Source: Collinsella sp.
GTDB lineage: Bacteria; Actinomycetota; Coriobacteriia; Coriobacteriales; Coriobacteriaceae
DNA: 64,000 nucleotides
Assembly (NCBI GenBank): GCA_018378775.1
Contig: JAGZWV010000003.1
Span: 1 to 64,000 of the forward strand
Direction: 5' to 3'
The notes below the pieces were generated by a model that ran no database searches, had not been told where the DNA came from, and worked only from the letters and a program-made list of their open reading frames with translations. Shown here piece by piece: positions 54,576-63,462 of this stretch (position 1 is the stretch's first letter; every line of letters begins with the position of its first letter). The position numbers were made by a program, and so were the translations under genes.

Positions 54576-56579
54576 ATGTCGAAGCAAGCGGTCGTTGGAA
54601 TCTTGGCGCATGTCGATGCCGGCAAGACCACGTTGGCCGAGGCCATGCTGTTCAACGCGGGCCGCATTCGCAAGCGTGGCCGCGTGGACGATGGCGATTC
54701 GCATCTGGACACTAACACGATCGAGCGCGAGCGCGGCATCACGATTTTCTCGTCGCAGGCCGTGCTCGACCACGGCGATACCCACGTCATACTCGTGGAT
54801 GCTCCCGGCCATGTCGATTTTTCTGCCGAGGCGGAGCGCACACTGCGTGCCCTGGACTACGCGATTCTGGTGGTGGGCGCCAACGATGGCGTGCAGGGGC
54901 ACACCGAAACCCTGTGGCGCCTGCTTGCACGCTATGACATCCCGACGTTCATCTTCATCAACAAGATCGATTTGGAGAATCCCGGCCGCGATGTTTTGCT
55001 GGCACAGCTTGGGCAGCGTCTTTCCGAAGGCTGCCTGGATGCCAACGAACTGCTGGCGGGCGGTGCCGTTCAGGAGGACGCTGCTGCGTTGGACGAGGCG
55101 GCGCTCGAGGAGTTTCTTGAAGCGGGTGAGCTTTCCGTTGCAACGCTGTCGCGCATGGTTGCCGAGCGCAAGCTCTTTCCCTGTTTTGCCGGCTCGGCGC
55201 TCAAGGACCAGGGCGTGGACGAGCTGCTGGATGGTATATGCGCACTGATGCGTGAACGGGCATGGCACCCGGAGTTTGCCGCGTGCGTCTACCGTGTGAG
55301 CCGCGGGGATCGCGGCGAGCGCTTGGCATGGGTTAAAGTGACCGGCGGCACGCTGCATGCCAAACAGCTGATTAACGGACGTTCCGGCGCCGAGGCGTGG
55401 GAGCAAAAGATCGACCAGGTGCGCATCTATAACGGCGAGAAATACGAGCTTGCCCAGGAAGTTGCCGCTGGCGGCATCTGCACCGTGACGGGTCTTGCGC
55501 ACGTTCGCCCGGGTGATGCCCTGGGCGCGGAGCCCGCGGGCGATACGCCCGTCATTGCGCCGGTCCTCACCTATACGGTGCTTCCGGGCGAACACGATGT
55601 CCACGCGGTGTTCAAAGCGCTGACTGAGTTGGCGGACGAAGATCCCATGCTCGGCGTAAGCTGGAACACGCATCTTGAACAAATACATCTGCAGCTCATG
55701 GGAGCGGTGCAGCTCGAGGTCGTGCAGCGCGTGCTGGCCGATCGTTTTGGCCTTGCGGTCGAGTTTGAGCCCGGCGGCATCCTCTTTAAGGAGACCATTT
55801 CGCAGCCGGTCGAGGGCGTGGGCCACTTTGAGCCGCTGCGCCACTATGCCGAGGTACATCTGCGCTTGGAGCCGTTGTCGGCGGGCTCGGGCGTGCAGTT
55901 TGGCACCGTGACCTCGACCGACGAGCTCGATCTTAACTGGCAGCGTTTGGCGCTCACCAACGCTATGGAGCGCGATCACCTGGGCGTGCTGACCGGCTCG
56001 CCCATCACCGATGTGCGCATTACGCTCACAGGTGGTCGCGCGCATGCCAAACACACCGAGGGCGGCGATTTTCGCCAGGCCACGTACCGCGCGATTCGCC
56101 AGGGGCTCATGCAGGCGCGTGAAGCCGGCGCGGCGGTGCTGTTGGAGCCGTGGTATCGCTTTGAGCTCGAGGTGCCGGGGGAGTGCGTGGGCCGGGCGCT
56201 CTCGGATGCCACGCGCATGGATGCCGAGTACGAGCCGCCGGCGATGGCGGGGGACCGGGCGAAGCTTGTGGGTCGCGTGCCGGCATCCGAGGTGCAGGAC
56301 TATGCCCTGGAGGTGGCTGCCTACACGAGCGGTCGCGGACATCTGTACCTGGAGTTCGCCGGCTATGCGGCTTGTCATGATGCCGAGCGCGTCATCGAGA
56401 CTGCCGCCTATGAGCCAGAGGCCGATCTGCCCAACACGCCCGATTCGGTCTTTTGCTCTCACGGCGCCGGTTACACGGTCAAATGGTGCGACGTCCCCGC
56501 CGCAGCGCACGTAAAGGTCGATCCCGCCACCTTTCGCCCCTGGCGAGCAGCAGACGCGGAGTTTTTCGGCCACATGTAA
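54576..56579 (+). CDS. Tet(M)-type ribosomal protection / EF-G-like translational GTPase
   Basis: A 667-residue GTPase with G1 AHVDAGKTT, the switch TIERERGITIFSSQA, DAPGHVDF and NKID. The domain order (GTPase, domain II, then C-terminal EF-G-like domains with HYAEVHLRLEPL and TSGRGHLYLEFAGY) matches ribosomal protection proteins, which remove tetracycline from the ribosome and are ~640 residues. It may be a chromosomal homologue of unknown specificity and not a true resistance gene. The ATG at 54576 has GAGGAG 4 nt upstream. Base composition matches its neighbours, so no recent transfer is evident. A PalA repeat overlaps the stop codon. Confidence 0.85.
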   Translation: MSKQAVVGILAHVDAGKTTLAEAMLFNAGRIRKRGRVDDGDSHLDTNTIERERGITIFSSQAVLDHGDTHVILVDAPGHVDFSAEAERTLRALDYAILVVGANDGVQGHTETLWRLLARYDIPTFIFINKIDLENPGRDVLLAQLGQRLSEGCLDANELLAGGAVQEDAAALDEAALEEFLEAGELSVATLSRMVAERKLFPCFAGSALKDQGVDELLDGICALMRERAWHPEFAACVYRVSRGDRGERLAWVKVTGGTLHAKQLINGRSGAEAWEQKIDQVRIYNGEKYELAQEVAAGGICTVTGLAHVRPGDALGAEPAGDTPVIAPVLTYTVLPGEHDVHAVFKALTELADEDPMLGVSWNTHLEQIHLQLMGAVQLEVVQRVLADRFGLAVEFEPGGILFKETISQPVEGVGHFEPLRHYAEVHLRLEPLSAGSGVQFGTVTSTDELDLNWQRLALTNAMERDHLGVLTGSPITDVRITLTGGRAHAKHTEGGDFRQATYRAIRQGLMQAREAGAAVLLEPWYRFELEVPGECVGRALSDATRMDAEYEPPAMAGDRAKLVGRVPASEVQDYALEVAAYTSGRGHLYLEFAGYAACHDAERVIETAAYEPEADLPNTPDSVFCSHGAGYTVKWCDVPAAAHVKVDPATFRPWRAADAEFFGHM

Positions 56580-56604
56580 CAAAGGGACAGCCCCTTTGTC
56601 ATAT
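56574..56604. repeat. PalA palindromic repeat, copy 4
   Basis: ATGTAACAAAGGG / CCCTTTGTCATAT, with one mismatch, contains the stop codon of the ribosomal protection gene. Compare 15410, where PalA also includes a stop codon. Confidence 0.75.
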
Positions 56605-56608
56605 GCTA

Positions 56609-56639
56609 TTGGTATAACTCGGTACAAGTTGGTATAACT
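56609..56639 (+). promoter_or_regulatory. 20-bp-spaced direct repeats upstream of the AAA ATPase gene
   Basis: TTGGTATAACT occurs at 56609-56619 and 56629-56639, two helical turns apart, 34-64 bp before the start codon. The repeats contain TATAAC, a possible -10 element, so regulator binding to tandem sites is plausible. Confidence 0.45.
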
Positions 56640-56672
56640 ATTACCGGGGTTTGCCAATCCGAGGAGGCCGAC

Positions 56673-57791
56673 ATGAATCCAAATCCCTTTAAGCCCACGG
56701 CTGGCAAGCGGCCTCCGATACTCATCGGCCGCGAGTCGGTCATCGAAGATTTCGAGGAAGGACTCGATAACGGCGCCGGAGCGCCGGGTAGGCTCATGCT
56801 CATTACGGGAAACCGCGGCTGTGGCAAGACGGTTCTCCTGCGGGAACTGCAACGTCTCGCCAACGAGCGCGGATGGGCGGTTGTCTCCGATTCCGCCTCG
56901 CTTGGCTTATGCGACCGCTTGGCCGACGCGCTTCGCTCGAATAAACCCGTTGTGACGTCAATGGAGTTTGGGCCGTCGTTTGGCCGGATGTCGGTCGAGG
57001 CGGCGCGAGCAAAGGGCGAAACGTTGCGAGGGCTGGTCAACGAGCGCCTCAAGAAACTCGGGCCGGGAAAGGGCTTACTGTTTGCGATTGACGAGGCCCA
57101 ATCTGCGTCTATCGAGGAACTGGCGGCTCTTGCCGTTCTCTATCAGCAAGTGCTCGGAGATCAAGATGCCACGGGCTTGTCCGATAGCGACCAGCGCGGT
57201 CTTGCGCTGGTGTTCGCCGGCTTACCCAGTATGGTTGATGACTTGCTCGAAGAGCCGAGCGTGACGTTTTTGCGGCGTGCTCAGCAGCGTACGCTGGGGG
57301 CGATTTCTTTGCCCAAAGTGCGCGATTCGTATATCCAGACGGTCAAAGACGCTGGCCTTTACGTTGATGCGGAGATGGCAGACCTCGCGGCGCGCAAGAG
57401 CATGGGGCATCCCTATATGGTTCAGCTGGTGGGATATTACATGTGGCGCTCTGCTGTCCGGCGTGACTCGCGGGTCATTGAAGAGCGCGATGTTGAGGCT
57501 GGGCACGCGGATGCCGTCTCCGAGTTCTACGAAGCGGTTGACGCGCCTCTGTATTACGGGCTGCACAGTCCGCAGCGCCTCTTTATCGAGGCCATGGCGG
57601 CTGACGGGGGCAAACCGACTCGCATGGCGGATATCATTGAGCGTTGCGATCGCACCCAAAGCTGGGCGAGCAAATATCGCGCAAGCCTGATTCGCGAGCG
57701 CGTCATCGAGGCTGCCGGATACGGCCTCGTCCGGTTTACCGTGCCCATGCTGGGCGCGTACATTCGCGATCGAGTTATATGGCATGAGTAG
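56673..57791 (+). CDS. AAA/STAND-type ATPase of unknown role
   Basis: A 372-residue P-loop protein: IGRESVIEDFEEGL start, Walker A GNRGCGKT, Walker B LLFAIDEAQ and a sensor-like LVFAGLP. After residue ~240 a winged-helix-like C-terminus follows (LHSPQRLFIEAMAADGGKP ... SLIRERVIEAAGYG). This is the layout of Orc1/Cdc6-like or ExeA-like ATPases seen on chromosomes and mobile elements. The ATG at 56673 has GAGGAGG 5-6 nt upstream. It overlaps the UvrA paralogue gene by 8 bp, so the two are probably made together. Confidence 0.8.
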   Translation: MNPNPFKPTAGKRPPILIGRESVIEDFEEGLDNGAGAPGRLMLITGNRGCGKTVLLRELQRLANERGWAVVSDSASLGLCDRLADALRSNKPVVTSMEFGPSFGRMSVEAARAKGETLRGLVNERLKKLGPGKGLLFAIDEAQSASIEELAALAVLYQQVLGDQDATGLSDSDQRGLALVFAGLPSMVDDLLEEPSVTFLRRAQQRTLGAISLPKVRDSYIQTVKDAGLYVDAEMADLAARKSMGHPYMVQLVGYYMWRSAVRRDSRVIEERDVEAGHADAVSEFYEAVDAPLYYGLHSPQRLFIEAMAADGGKPTRMADIIERCDRTQSWASKYRASLIRERVIEAAGYGLVRFTVPMLGAYIRDRVIWHE

Positions 57792-60297
57792 GGTGATAAA
57801 GGTGACGGAACAGAAGATGAACCCGCAGGCTATCGAGGTGCGTGGCGCGCGCGTCCATAACCTCAAAGACATCGATATCGATATTCCGCTGGGAAAGCTC
57901 GTGGGCATTGCCGGCGTGTCGGGTTCGGGCAAGAGTTCGCTGGCGCTCGGGGTTCTTTATGCCGAGGGCTCGTGCCGCTATCTGGAGGCGCTCAGCACCT
58001 ATACCCGCCGTCGTCTGACGCAGGCCGAGCACGCCCAGGTGGACGAGGTGCTGCACGTGCCAGCGGCGCTCGCATTACATCAGCGCCCCAGCGTACCGGG
58101 CGTGCGCTCGACCTTTGGTACCATGACCGAGCTCAACAATAGCCTGCGTCTACTCTTTAGCCGTTGCGCCCATCACGTGTGCCCGCATTGCGGGGCGCGT
58201 GTGGAGCCGAGCCTTAACGTGGCTGCGGGCCTGTCGCTCACGTGTCCGACATGCGGCCGCGAGTTCTACGCGCCGAGTGCCGAGGATTTGGCTTTCAATA
58301 GCGGCGGTGCGTGCCCTACCTGCGGCGGCACCGGTGTCATGCGCGAGGTAGACGAGGCGAGCCTGGTGCCCGACGAGTCAAAGACCATCAACGAGGGTGC
58401 GGTGCTTCCCTGGGGCACGCTCATGTGGGACCTGATGAAGCAGGTGGCCGGCGAGATGGGCGTGCGCACCGACGTGCCGTTTAACCAGCTCACGCCTCAA
58501 GAGCGCGACATCGTGTTTCACGGCCCGGCGGTTAAGAAGCACATTCTCTACGTTCCCAAAAACGGCGAGGGCGCCACGCCGCTCGACTTTACCTATTACA
58601 ACGCCGTCTATACCGTTGAGAATGCGCTCGCCAAGGTTAAGGACGATAAGGGGCTTAAGCGTGTGGCTCGCTTTTTGCGCGAGGGACCATGCCGTGACTG
58701 CGCCGGCACGCGTCTCTCCGAGGCTGCGCGCCAGCCCCAGGTGCGCGGTATCAATCTGGCTCAGGCCGCGGCCATGACGCTTGGTGATGCGATCGAGTGG
58801 GTGCGCGGGGTGCCCGCATCCTTGCCGGCCGAGATGCGGCCCATGGCGACGGATATCTGCGATTCGTTTTTGAGCACGGCTCGTCGTCTGGTCGACCTGG
58901 GTCTCGATTACCTTTCGCTCGATCGCGCCGGTGCCACGCTCTCCACGGGTGAGCGCCAGCGCGTGCAACTCGCCCGCGTGGTGCGCAACCGATCGACAGG
59001 CGTGCTCTATGTGCTGGACGAGCCCTCAATTGGCTTGCATCCTGCCAATGTCGACGGCTTGGTGGGCGTAATGCGCGACCTGGTGGATGACGGCAATACC
59101 GTGGTTGTTGTCGACCACGATACACGTGTGCTGGCGGAGGCTGATTATCTGGTCGAGATGGGCCCCGTTGCCGGAGCAGGCGGCGGCAACGTAATCGCCG
59201 CTGGTACGGTAGAGGAGGTCGAGCAATCGCAGGACAGCCGTATCGCGCCGTTTTTGCGCGCCGAGCCCAAGCGCTTGCGTCCGCAGGTGACTGACGACGA
59301 AATGTTCGACCAGGGCCATATCCGCATGGCGACCGATACCATCCATACCGTCAAGCCGCTCGAAGTCGATATTCCGCGCGGTCGCTTGGTCGCGGTTACG
59401 GGTGTTTCGGGTTCGGGCAAGACGACGTTGGTGCTCGAGACGCTCATCCCGGCGCTTAAGGCGCAGGCAGCTGGCGAGCGCTTGCCACGCCACGTGCGCT
59501 GGATCGATGCCGAGGGCATTGCGCGTGCCAACCTGATTGACGCCACGCCCATCGGTGCCAACGTGCGCTCGACGGTGGCAACCTATGCCGACATCCATGA
59601 TGAGCTGCGCCGCGCCTTCGCCCGTACGCCCGAGGCCAAGGCAGCCGGCTGCAAGGCGGGCGCATTTAGCTACAACACTGGCGCCTTGCGCTGCCCTACG
59701 TGTGATGGCACGGGCTCGATATCGCTCGACGTGCAGTTTTTGCCCGATGTCGAAATCGTCTGCCCGGCATGTCACGGCTCACGTTATGCAGACGCGGCTT
59801 CGCATATCCATCGCGAGGGCAAGGACGGGAGTCTGCTTACGTTGCCGCAGCTCATGGACATGAGTGTGGACGAGGCCATCGACGCCACGGTGGGGCTCAA
59901 GAAAGTTCAGACGCGCTTGCAGACCTTGCACGACCTTGGCTTGGGCTATCTCACGCTCGGTGAGCCCACGCCGGCGCTTTCGGGCGGCGAGGCTCAGCGT
60001 CTTAAGCTTGCGAGCGAGATGGGTCGCGTGCAGGATGATGCCGTGTTTGTGTTTGACGAGCCCACGATCGGACTACATCCGCTCGATGTTCAGGTGTTGC
60101 TGAGTGTGTTCGACGGCCTTGTTGCCAAAGGCGCCACGGTTATCGTGATCGAACACGATCTCGACCTTATCCGTAACGCCGATTACGTGATCGACATGGG
60201 CCCGGGCGGTGGCGACGCCGGCGGGCAAATCGTCTGCGCCGGCACGCCAGACGACATCGCAGCCTGCTCCGCAAGCATCACCGGCCGCTACCTATAA
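57784..60297 (+). CDS. UvrA-family ABC ATPase (UvrA paralogue)
   Basis: An 837-residue UvrA-like protein with two ABC ATPase halves: Walker A GVSGSGKSS and GVSGSGKTT, signatures STGERQR and LSGGEAQR, Walker B YVLDEPSIGLHP and VFDEPTIGLHP. Zinc-finger pairs are visible (CPHC ... CPTC; CPTC ... CPAC). Canonical UvrA is ~940 residues; the ~100-residue shortfall lies in the first half, where UvrB-binding and insertion domains sit, as in UvrA2/DrrC-type paralogues linked to drug tolerance. ATG 57784 overlaps the AAA gene; ATG 57817 is an alternative start. Confidence 0.88.
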   Translation: MSRVIKVTEQKMNPQAIEVRGARVHNLKDIDIDIPLGKLVGIAGVSGSGKSSLALGVLYAEGSCRYLEALSTYTRRRLTQAEHAQVDEVLHVPAALALHQRPSVPGVRSTFGTMTELNNSLRLLFSRCAHHVCPHCGARVEPSLNVAAGLSLTCPTCGREFYAPSAEDLAFNSGGACPTCGGTGVMREVDEASLVPDESKTINEGAVLPWGTLMWDLMKQVAGEMGVRTDVPFNQLTPQERDIVFHGPAVKKHILYVPKNGEGATPLDFTYYNAVYTVENALAKVKDDKGLKRVARFLREGPCRDCAGTRLSEAARQPQVRGINLAQAAAMTLGDAIEWVRGVPASLPAEMRPMATDICDSFLSTARRLVDLGLDYLSLDRAGATLSTGERQRVQLARVVRNRSTGVLYVLDEPSIGLHPANVDGLVGVMRDLVDDGNTVVVVDHDTRVLAEADYLVEMGPVAGAGGGNVIAAGTVEEVEQSQDSRIAPFLRAEPKRLRPQVTDDEMFDQGHIRMATDTIHTVKPLEVDIPRGRLVAVTGVSGSGKTTLVLETLIPALKAQAAGERLPRHVRWIDAEGIARANLIDATPIGANVRSTVATYADIHDELRRAFARTPEAKAAGCKAGAFSYNTGALRCPTCDGTGSISLDVQFLPDVEIVCPACHGSRYADAASHIHREGKDGSLLTLPQLMDMSVDEAIDATVGLKKVQTRLQTLHDLGLGYLTLGEPTPALSGGEAQRLKLASEMGRVQDDAVFVFDEPTIGLHPLDVQVLLSVFDGLVAKGATVIVIEHDLDLIRNADYVIDMGPGGGDAGGQIVCAGTPDDIAACSASITGRYL

Positions 60298-60299
60298 CC

Positions 60300-60334
60300 G
60301 AATGTGACAAAGGGACAGTTCCTTTGTCACATTC
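60300..60334. repeat. PalA palindromic repeat, copy 5, at a convergent gene end
   Basis: GAATGTGACAAAGG / CCTTTGTCACATTC, a perfect 14-bp stem with a 7-nt loop. It starts 3 bp after the UvrA-like stop codon and contains the stop codon of the convergent trmL gene. Confidence 0.85.
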
Positions 60335-60926
60335 CCGGAAAGCCTGTTTGGCGCAGGGCTTCGTAGAGGACGATGGCGGCGCTGTTGGAGAGGTTGAGTG
60401 CGCTGATGCGGTAGTCGTCCGGGTTGACGAAGTTGCCGCAGATGTCTTGTTGAAGGATGGCCTCGTGGCCGTCCTCGGTATGCCCCAGCGATTCCTCGTG
60501 AGCTTCCCAAGCCTCGGCGTTATCGAGCGAGTCGCAATCGCGCAGCATGGGGATGCGCTCGCAGCGCTCGGGCGCCGCGGCAAGCAGAGGCTCGGGAATG
60601 CCCGAGCTCTCGCTGCCAAAGACCAAGTAGTCGCCGTCGTGGTAGGTACTCTGCGCATAGGTGCGGCGTGCCTTTTTGGTCAGCAGATGTAGGCGCTCGT
60701 CGGCAGGGGAGAGACCGTTGCGTGCAAGGAAATCCTCCCAGCCGGCATAGGTCGTCACGTCCAAGTTTTGCCAGTAGCCCAGGCCGGCGCGGCGTACCGT
60801 CTTGTCGTCGAGCGAAAAGCCCAGAGGCTCCACCAGATGCAGGCGGGCGCCGGTGACCACGCAGGTACGGCCGATATTGCCCGTATTGGCCGGAATCTCG
60901 GGCGCATACAGCACGATATTGAACAT
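60327..60926 (-). CDS. trmL: tRNA (cytidine-34/uridine-34 2'-O)-methyltransferase TrmL
   Basis: A 199-residue SPOUT methyltransferase acting on the wobble ribose of tRNA-Leu. Motifs: VLYAPEIPANTGNIGRTC start, LVEPLGFSLDD, VFGSESSGIPE and the C-terminal knot LNLSNSAAIVLYEALRQTGF. It is longer than E. coli TrmL (157 residues); a ~35-residue acidic insert (DCDSLDNAEAWEAHEESLGH and following) lies before the knot. The ATG at 60926 has AAGGAG 4 nt upstream. Confidence 0.92.
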   Translation of the reverse strand: MFNIVLYAPEIPANTGNIGRTCVVTGARLHLVEPLGFSLDDKTVRRAGLGYWQNLDVTTYAGWEDFLARNGLSPADERLHLLTKKARRTYAQSTYHDGDYLVFGSESSGIPEPLLAAAPERCERIPMLRDCDSLDNAEAWEAHEESLGHTEDGHEAILQQDICGNFVNPDDYRISALNLSNSAAIVLYEALRQTGFPGM

Positions 60927-60947
60927 GAATCTCCTTGGCTCAGAACG

Positions 60948-60982
60948 AAAAACCACCACGAAGAGCACCTTCGTGGTGGTTT
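60948..60982 (-). terminator. Terminator of the CobW-family gene
   Basis: AAACCACCACGAAG / CTTCGTGGTGGTTT, a perfect 14-bp stem with a 5-nt loop; TTTTT follows on the minus strand. It separates the CobW-family gene from trmL. Confidence 0.88.
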
Positions 60983-61021
60983 AGCGGTTACATAGGCGGA
61001 AAAATGCCCGCTTGGATAAAC

Positions 61022-62152
61022 CTAGGCGCGGTGCCAGTCGGTCAGGCAGGCATCGAGGGAGGCGATGAGCGCATCCTTGTCCATGTGACGGCCGATGATG
61101 CACAGGCTCGTCATGCGGTCGCCTGTCTCGTCGTCCCAAATCTGCATGATCTCGGGGTTCTCGTCGATGATCTTCTGCTTCTCGCCCTCGGGCGCCGAAT
61201 CGACAAACAGGCCGTTCTCCATCAGGCGCATCTGGTGGCCGGCCTGCTCAAACATGTAGCACATGTCCGGATCGCCGGTCTGCCACAGCGGACCCTTGAC
61301 GCGGATGACCTCGTCGGGCCACTCCTGCTCAACAAAATTGGTGAACTTCTGCAGGTCAAACGGCTTGCGGCGCGAGTACACAAAGGTCTCGATGTCGTAC
61401 TCGAGCACCTCGGGGTCGTCGTGCTCCTCGGGATGCTCCATGGCCTCGATCCAGGCGGCGGAGTTGTAGGCGCGCATAAAGTCGAAGCGGTCGGTGTCGA
61501 GCAGCTCCTCCATGGGGACCTCGCCGTTTTGGGCCTCGACAATCACGGCGTCCTTCTGCAGGCTGCGCACGATGGCCTTGAGCTCGGCGATCTGCTCGGG
61601 CGTCACGGTATCGGTCTTGTTGAGGATCAGCGTGGAGCAGAATTCGATCTGCTGGATGAGTAGGCTTTCGATGTCGTCCTCGTCGATATCCTCGGCCAGC
61701 AGGTCGCGACCGCCGTTGAACTCGTCGTACATGCGGGCGCAGTCGACCACGGCCACGATGTTGTCGAGCGCGAGCTTGGGCTCGCCGCCCACCTTGGCCT
61801 CGTCGCAGAAGCTCGAGATGGTGTAGGCGATGGGGATAGGCTCGCAAATACCCGATGCCTCGATGATGATGTAGTCGAAGTTGCCCGAATCGGCGATGCC
61901 CTGCAGCTGGTTGGCCAGGTCGTCCGAAAGCGTGCAGCAGATGCAGCCGTTGGTGAGCGGGATGAGGTCGTCGGTCTCGGAAAGGCCGCCGTCGGCGATG
62001 AGGCTGGCGTCGACATTGATCTCGCCGATATCGTTGACGATCACGGCGGCGCGTATACCGCCATCGTTAGCGAGGATGTGGTTGAGCAGCGTGGTCTTGC
62101 CGGCACCGAGGTATCCGGTAAGCATGATGATCTTCACGGGTTTGTTGGGCAT
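61022..62152 (-). CDS. CobW/YjiA-family GTP-binding metallochaperone
   Basis: A 376-residue G3E-family GTPase. The P-loop GYLGAGKTTLLNHIL, the metal-binding NGCICCTLSDD (CxCC), switch IIEASGICEP and the NKTD base-recognition motif are intact. The C-terminal CobW_C-like half contains EYDIETFVYSRRKPFD. Members load zinc, cobalt or nickel into target enzymes; the metal cannot be told and no zinc-uptake gene or Zur box was seen nearby. ATG 62152 has AAAGGAGG 4 nt upstream, ruling out a start seven codons earlier. Confidence 0.92.
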   Translation of the reverse strand: MPNKPVKIIMLTGYLGAGKTTLLNHILANDGGIRAAVIVNDIGEINVDASLIADGGLSETDDLIPLTNGCICCTLSDDLANQLQGIADSGNFDYIIIEASGICEPIPIAYTISSFCDEAKVGGEPKLALDNIVAVVDCARMYDEFNGGRDLLAEDIDEDDIESLLIQQIEFCSTLILNKTDTVTPEQIAELKAIVRSLQKDAVIVEAQNGEVPMEELLDTDRFDFMRAYNSAAWIEAMEHPEEHDDPEVLEYDIETFVYSRRKPFDLQKFTNFVEQEWPDEVIRVKGPLWQTGDPDMCYMFEQAGHQMRLMENGLFVDSAPEGEKQKIIDENPEIMQIWDDETGDRMTSLCIIGRHMDKDALIASLDACLTDWHRA

Positions 62153-62238
62153 GTGCCCTCCTTTGTTAGACATGGCTTACAGTTGAATCTTATGCCAAAC
62201 GCCTGCTCTTATACCCACGCGCCGGCAAATAACACAAG

Positions 62239-62580
62239 CTACTCCCAGGCTCCCCATACATCGGGGCAATAACCGACGGTGGCCTTTTTGCCGTTGCGCA
62301 CGATGGGCTCAGCTAGAACCTGCTGGTTCTCGAGCAGCTTGTCGAAGCGCTGACTAGGGGTGAGGTGCTGGATGAGCGCGAGCGTCTCCTCGTCCCTGGC
62401 CTTGGGGTTGAGCAGCTTGTCGATGCCGCCGACCGCCTGCATCACGCTCGTGAGCTCGCCCTTGCTCATCTCCTTTTCCTTAAGGTCAATAAACTGCACC
62501 TTAATGCGGCGCTCCTTAAAATAGCGCTGGGCCTTTTTGGTGTCGAACGACTTCTTAGTCCCGAAGATTTGAATATTCAT
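62239..62580 (-). CDS. ArsC/Spx-family protein lacking the catalytic cysteine
   Basis: A 113-residue protein of the ArsC/Spx thioredoxin-fold family (DTKKAQRYFKERRIKVQFIDLKE in outline, FDKLLENQQVLAEPIVRNGKKATVGY end). Where family members have CxxC or CxxxxxR near residue 10, this one reads FGTKKSFDTKKA with no Cys, so it is probably not a reductase; Spx-like regulation or a lost activity is possible. A 9-bp palindrome lies directly upstream and includes GGCGG, the only ribosome-binding-like sequence. Confidence 0.82.
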   Translation of the reverse strand: MNIQIFGTKKSFDTKKAQRYFKERRIKVQFIDLKEKEMSKGELTSVMQAVGGIDKLLNPKARDEETLALIQHLTPSQRFDKLLENQQVLAEPIVRNGKKATVGYCPDVWGAWE

Positions 62581-62588
62581 TTATTGTT

Positions 62589-62610
62589 CCGCCGTTCTAA
62601 CGAACGGCGG
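62589..62610. promoter_or_regulatory. Perfect hairpin over the ribosome-binding region of the ArsC-like gene
   Basis: CCGCCGTTC-TAAC-GAACGGCGG ends 8 nt before the ATG at 62580. It could end upstream transcription or mask translation initiation. The remaining ~150 bp up to the FMN-reductase gene hold only a weak GC-rich inverted repeat. Confidence 0.45.
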
Positions 62611-62764
62611 TCACCTCGACGCTGCAAAGCCATCTGATGGGCAATCTGCCTTTCAATCGTCGGGCGCGGGCAAAAGCCCAGCGCCCTCCTCTTTCAAGGC
62701 ACCTTGCCTCATCAGCTGGCTTTTCGCTGACATTGATAGGACATCGAGGTTACCGCCGCTGGAC

Positions 62765-63388
62765 TTATCGAATGAAGTTGGTCGTTGCGTGATCTGCCTC
62801 GGGTGCGTTGATACCGGCGGCCTGTCCTGCCTCGATGCAGCGCAGGAGCCACGCCATGTTTTTGCCGATATTTCGCATGGTGGCAAGGCCCTCGGCATCC
62901 CCATCGGCGTCGCCGGGCACGCGGCCAAACACGTTGTTCCAGTAGGTGGAGGCAACTACGGGCATTTGCTTAATGGTGAAGTACTTGTTGAGCACATCGA
63001 AGGTGGTCGAGGTGCCGCCGCGACGGGCGACGGCGACCGCGGCGCCGGGTTTGTGCTCAAAGGCATGCCCGCCTGCATAGAAGGCGCGATCGAGGGCCGA
63101 AAGGATGCGTCCGCTGGGGTGCGCATAGTAGACGGGTGAGCCAAAGACAAAACCATCTGCCTGCTCGGCGGCAGCGATGAGCTCGTTCACCACGTCGTCG
63201 TCAAAGGTGCAGCGACCGCCAAGCTTGCCGCACAGGCCACAACCGATGCAATCGCGAATGGGCTTGGCGCCCAGCTGAAACACCTCGGTATCAATGCCTT
63301 CTGCATTAAGTTGCTCGGCGACCTCGGCGAGTGCGCGGGCGGTGTTGCCGTTTGCCTTGGGACTGCCATTGACCAAAAGAACCTTCAT
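62765..63388 (-). CDS. NADPH-dependent FMN reductase-type flavodoxin
   Basis: A 207-residue flavodoxin-fold oxidoreductase of the iron-sulfur-flavoprotein/NQO-like group. It shows VLLVNGSPKANGNTARAL (FMN phosphate loop), the Cys cluster CIGCGLCGKLGGRC and FGSPVYYAHPSGRI. The cysteines resemble those of multimeric flavodoxins and may bind a 4Fe-4S cluster or be redox active. ATG 63388 has GGGAG 6 nt upstream. Substrate unknown. Confidence 0.88.
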   Translation of the reverse strand: MKVLLVNGSPKANGNTARALAEVAEQLNAEGIDTEVFQLGAKPIRDCIGCGLCGKLGGRCTFDDDVVNELIAAAEQADGFVFGSPVYYAHPSGRILSALDRAFYAGGHAFEHKPGAAVAVARRGGTSTTFDVLNKYFTIKQMPVVASTYWNNVFGRVPGDADGDAEGLATMRNIGKNMAWLLRCIEAGQAAGINAPEADHATTNFIR

Positions 63389-63462
63389 CACAAACTCCCT
63401 CTGCTTTTGGTGACTTCTGCAGAGGATTATCGCACGATGGGGGAGGCGGTGCGGGCGCGGTG

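Noticed and set aside
54576..56579. Recently acquired tetracycline-resistance gene
   Set aside because: GC content and codon use look like the neighbours and no mobile-element parts flank it; resistance is possible but recent transfer is not supported.
54363..56852. Minus-strand open frame of 829 codons opposite the ribosomal protection gene
   Set aside because: It mirrors the + strand gene codon for codon, lacks a ribosome binding site and is rich in Arg/His/Gly with no family character; a typical antisense shadow in GC-rich DNA.
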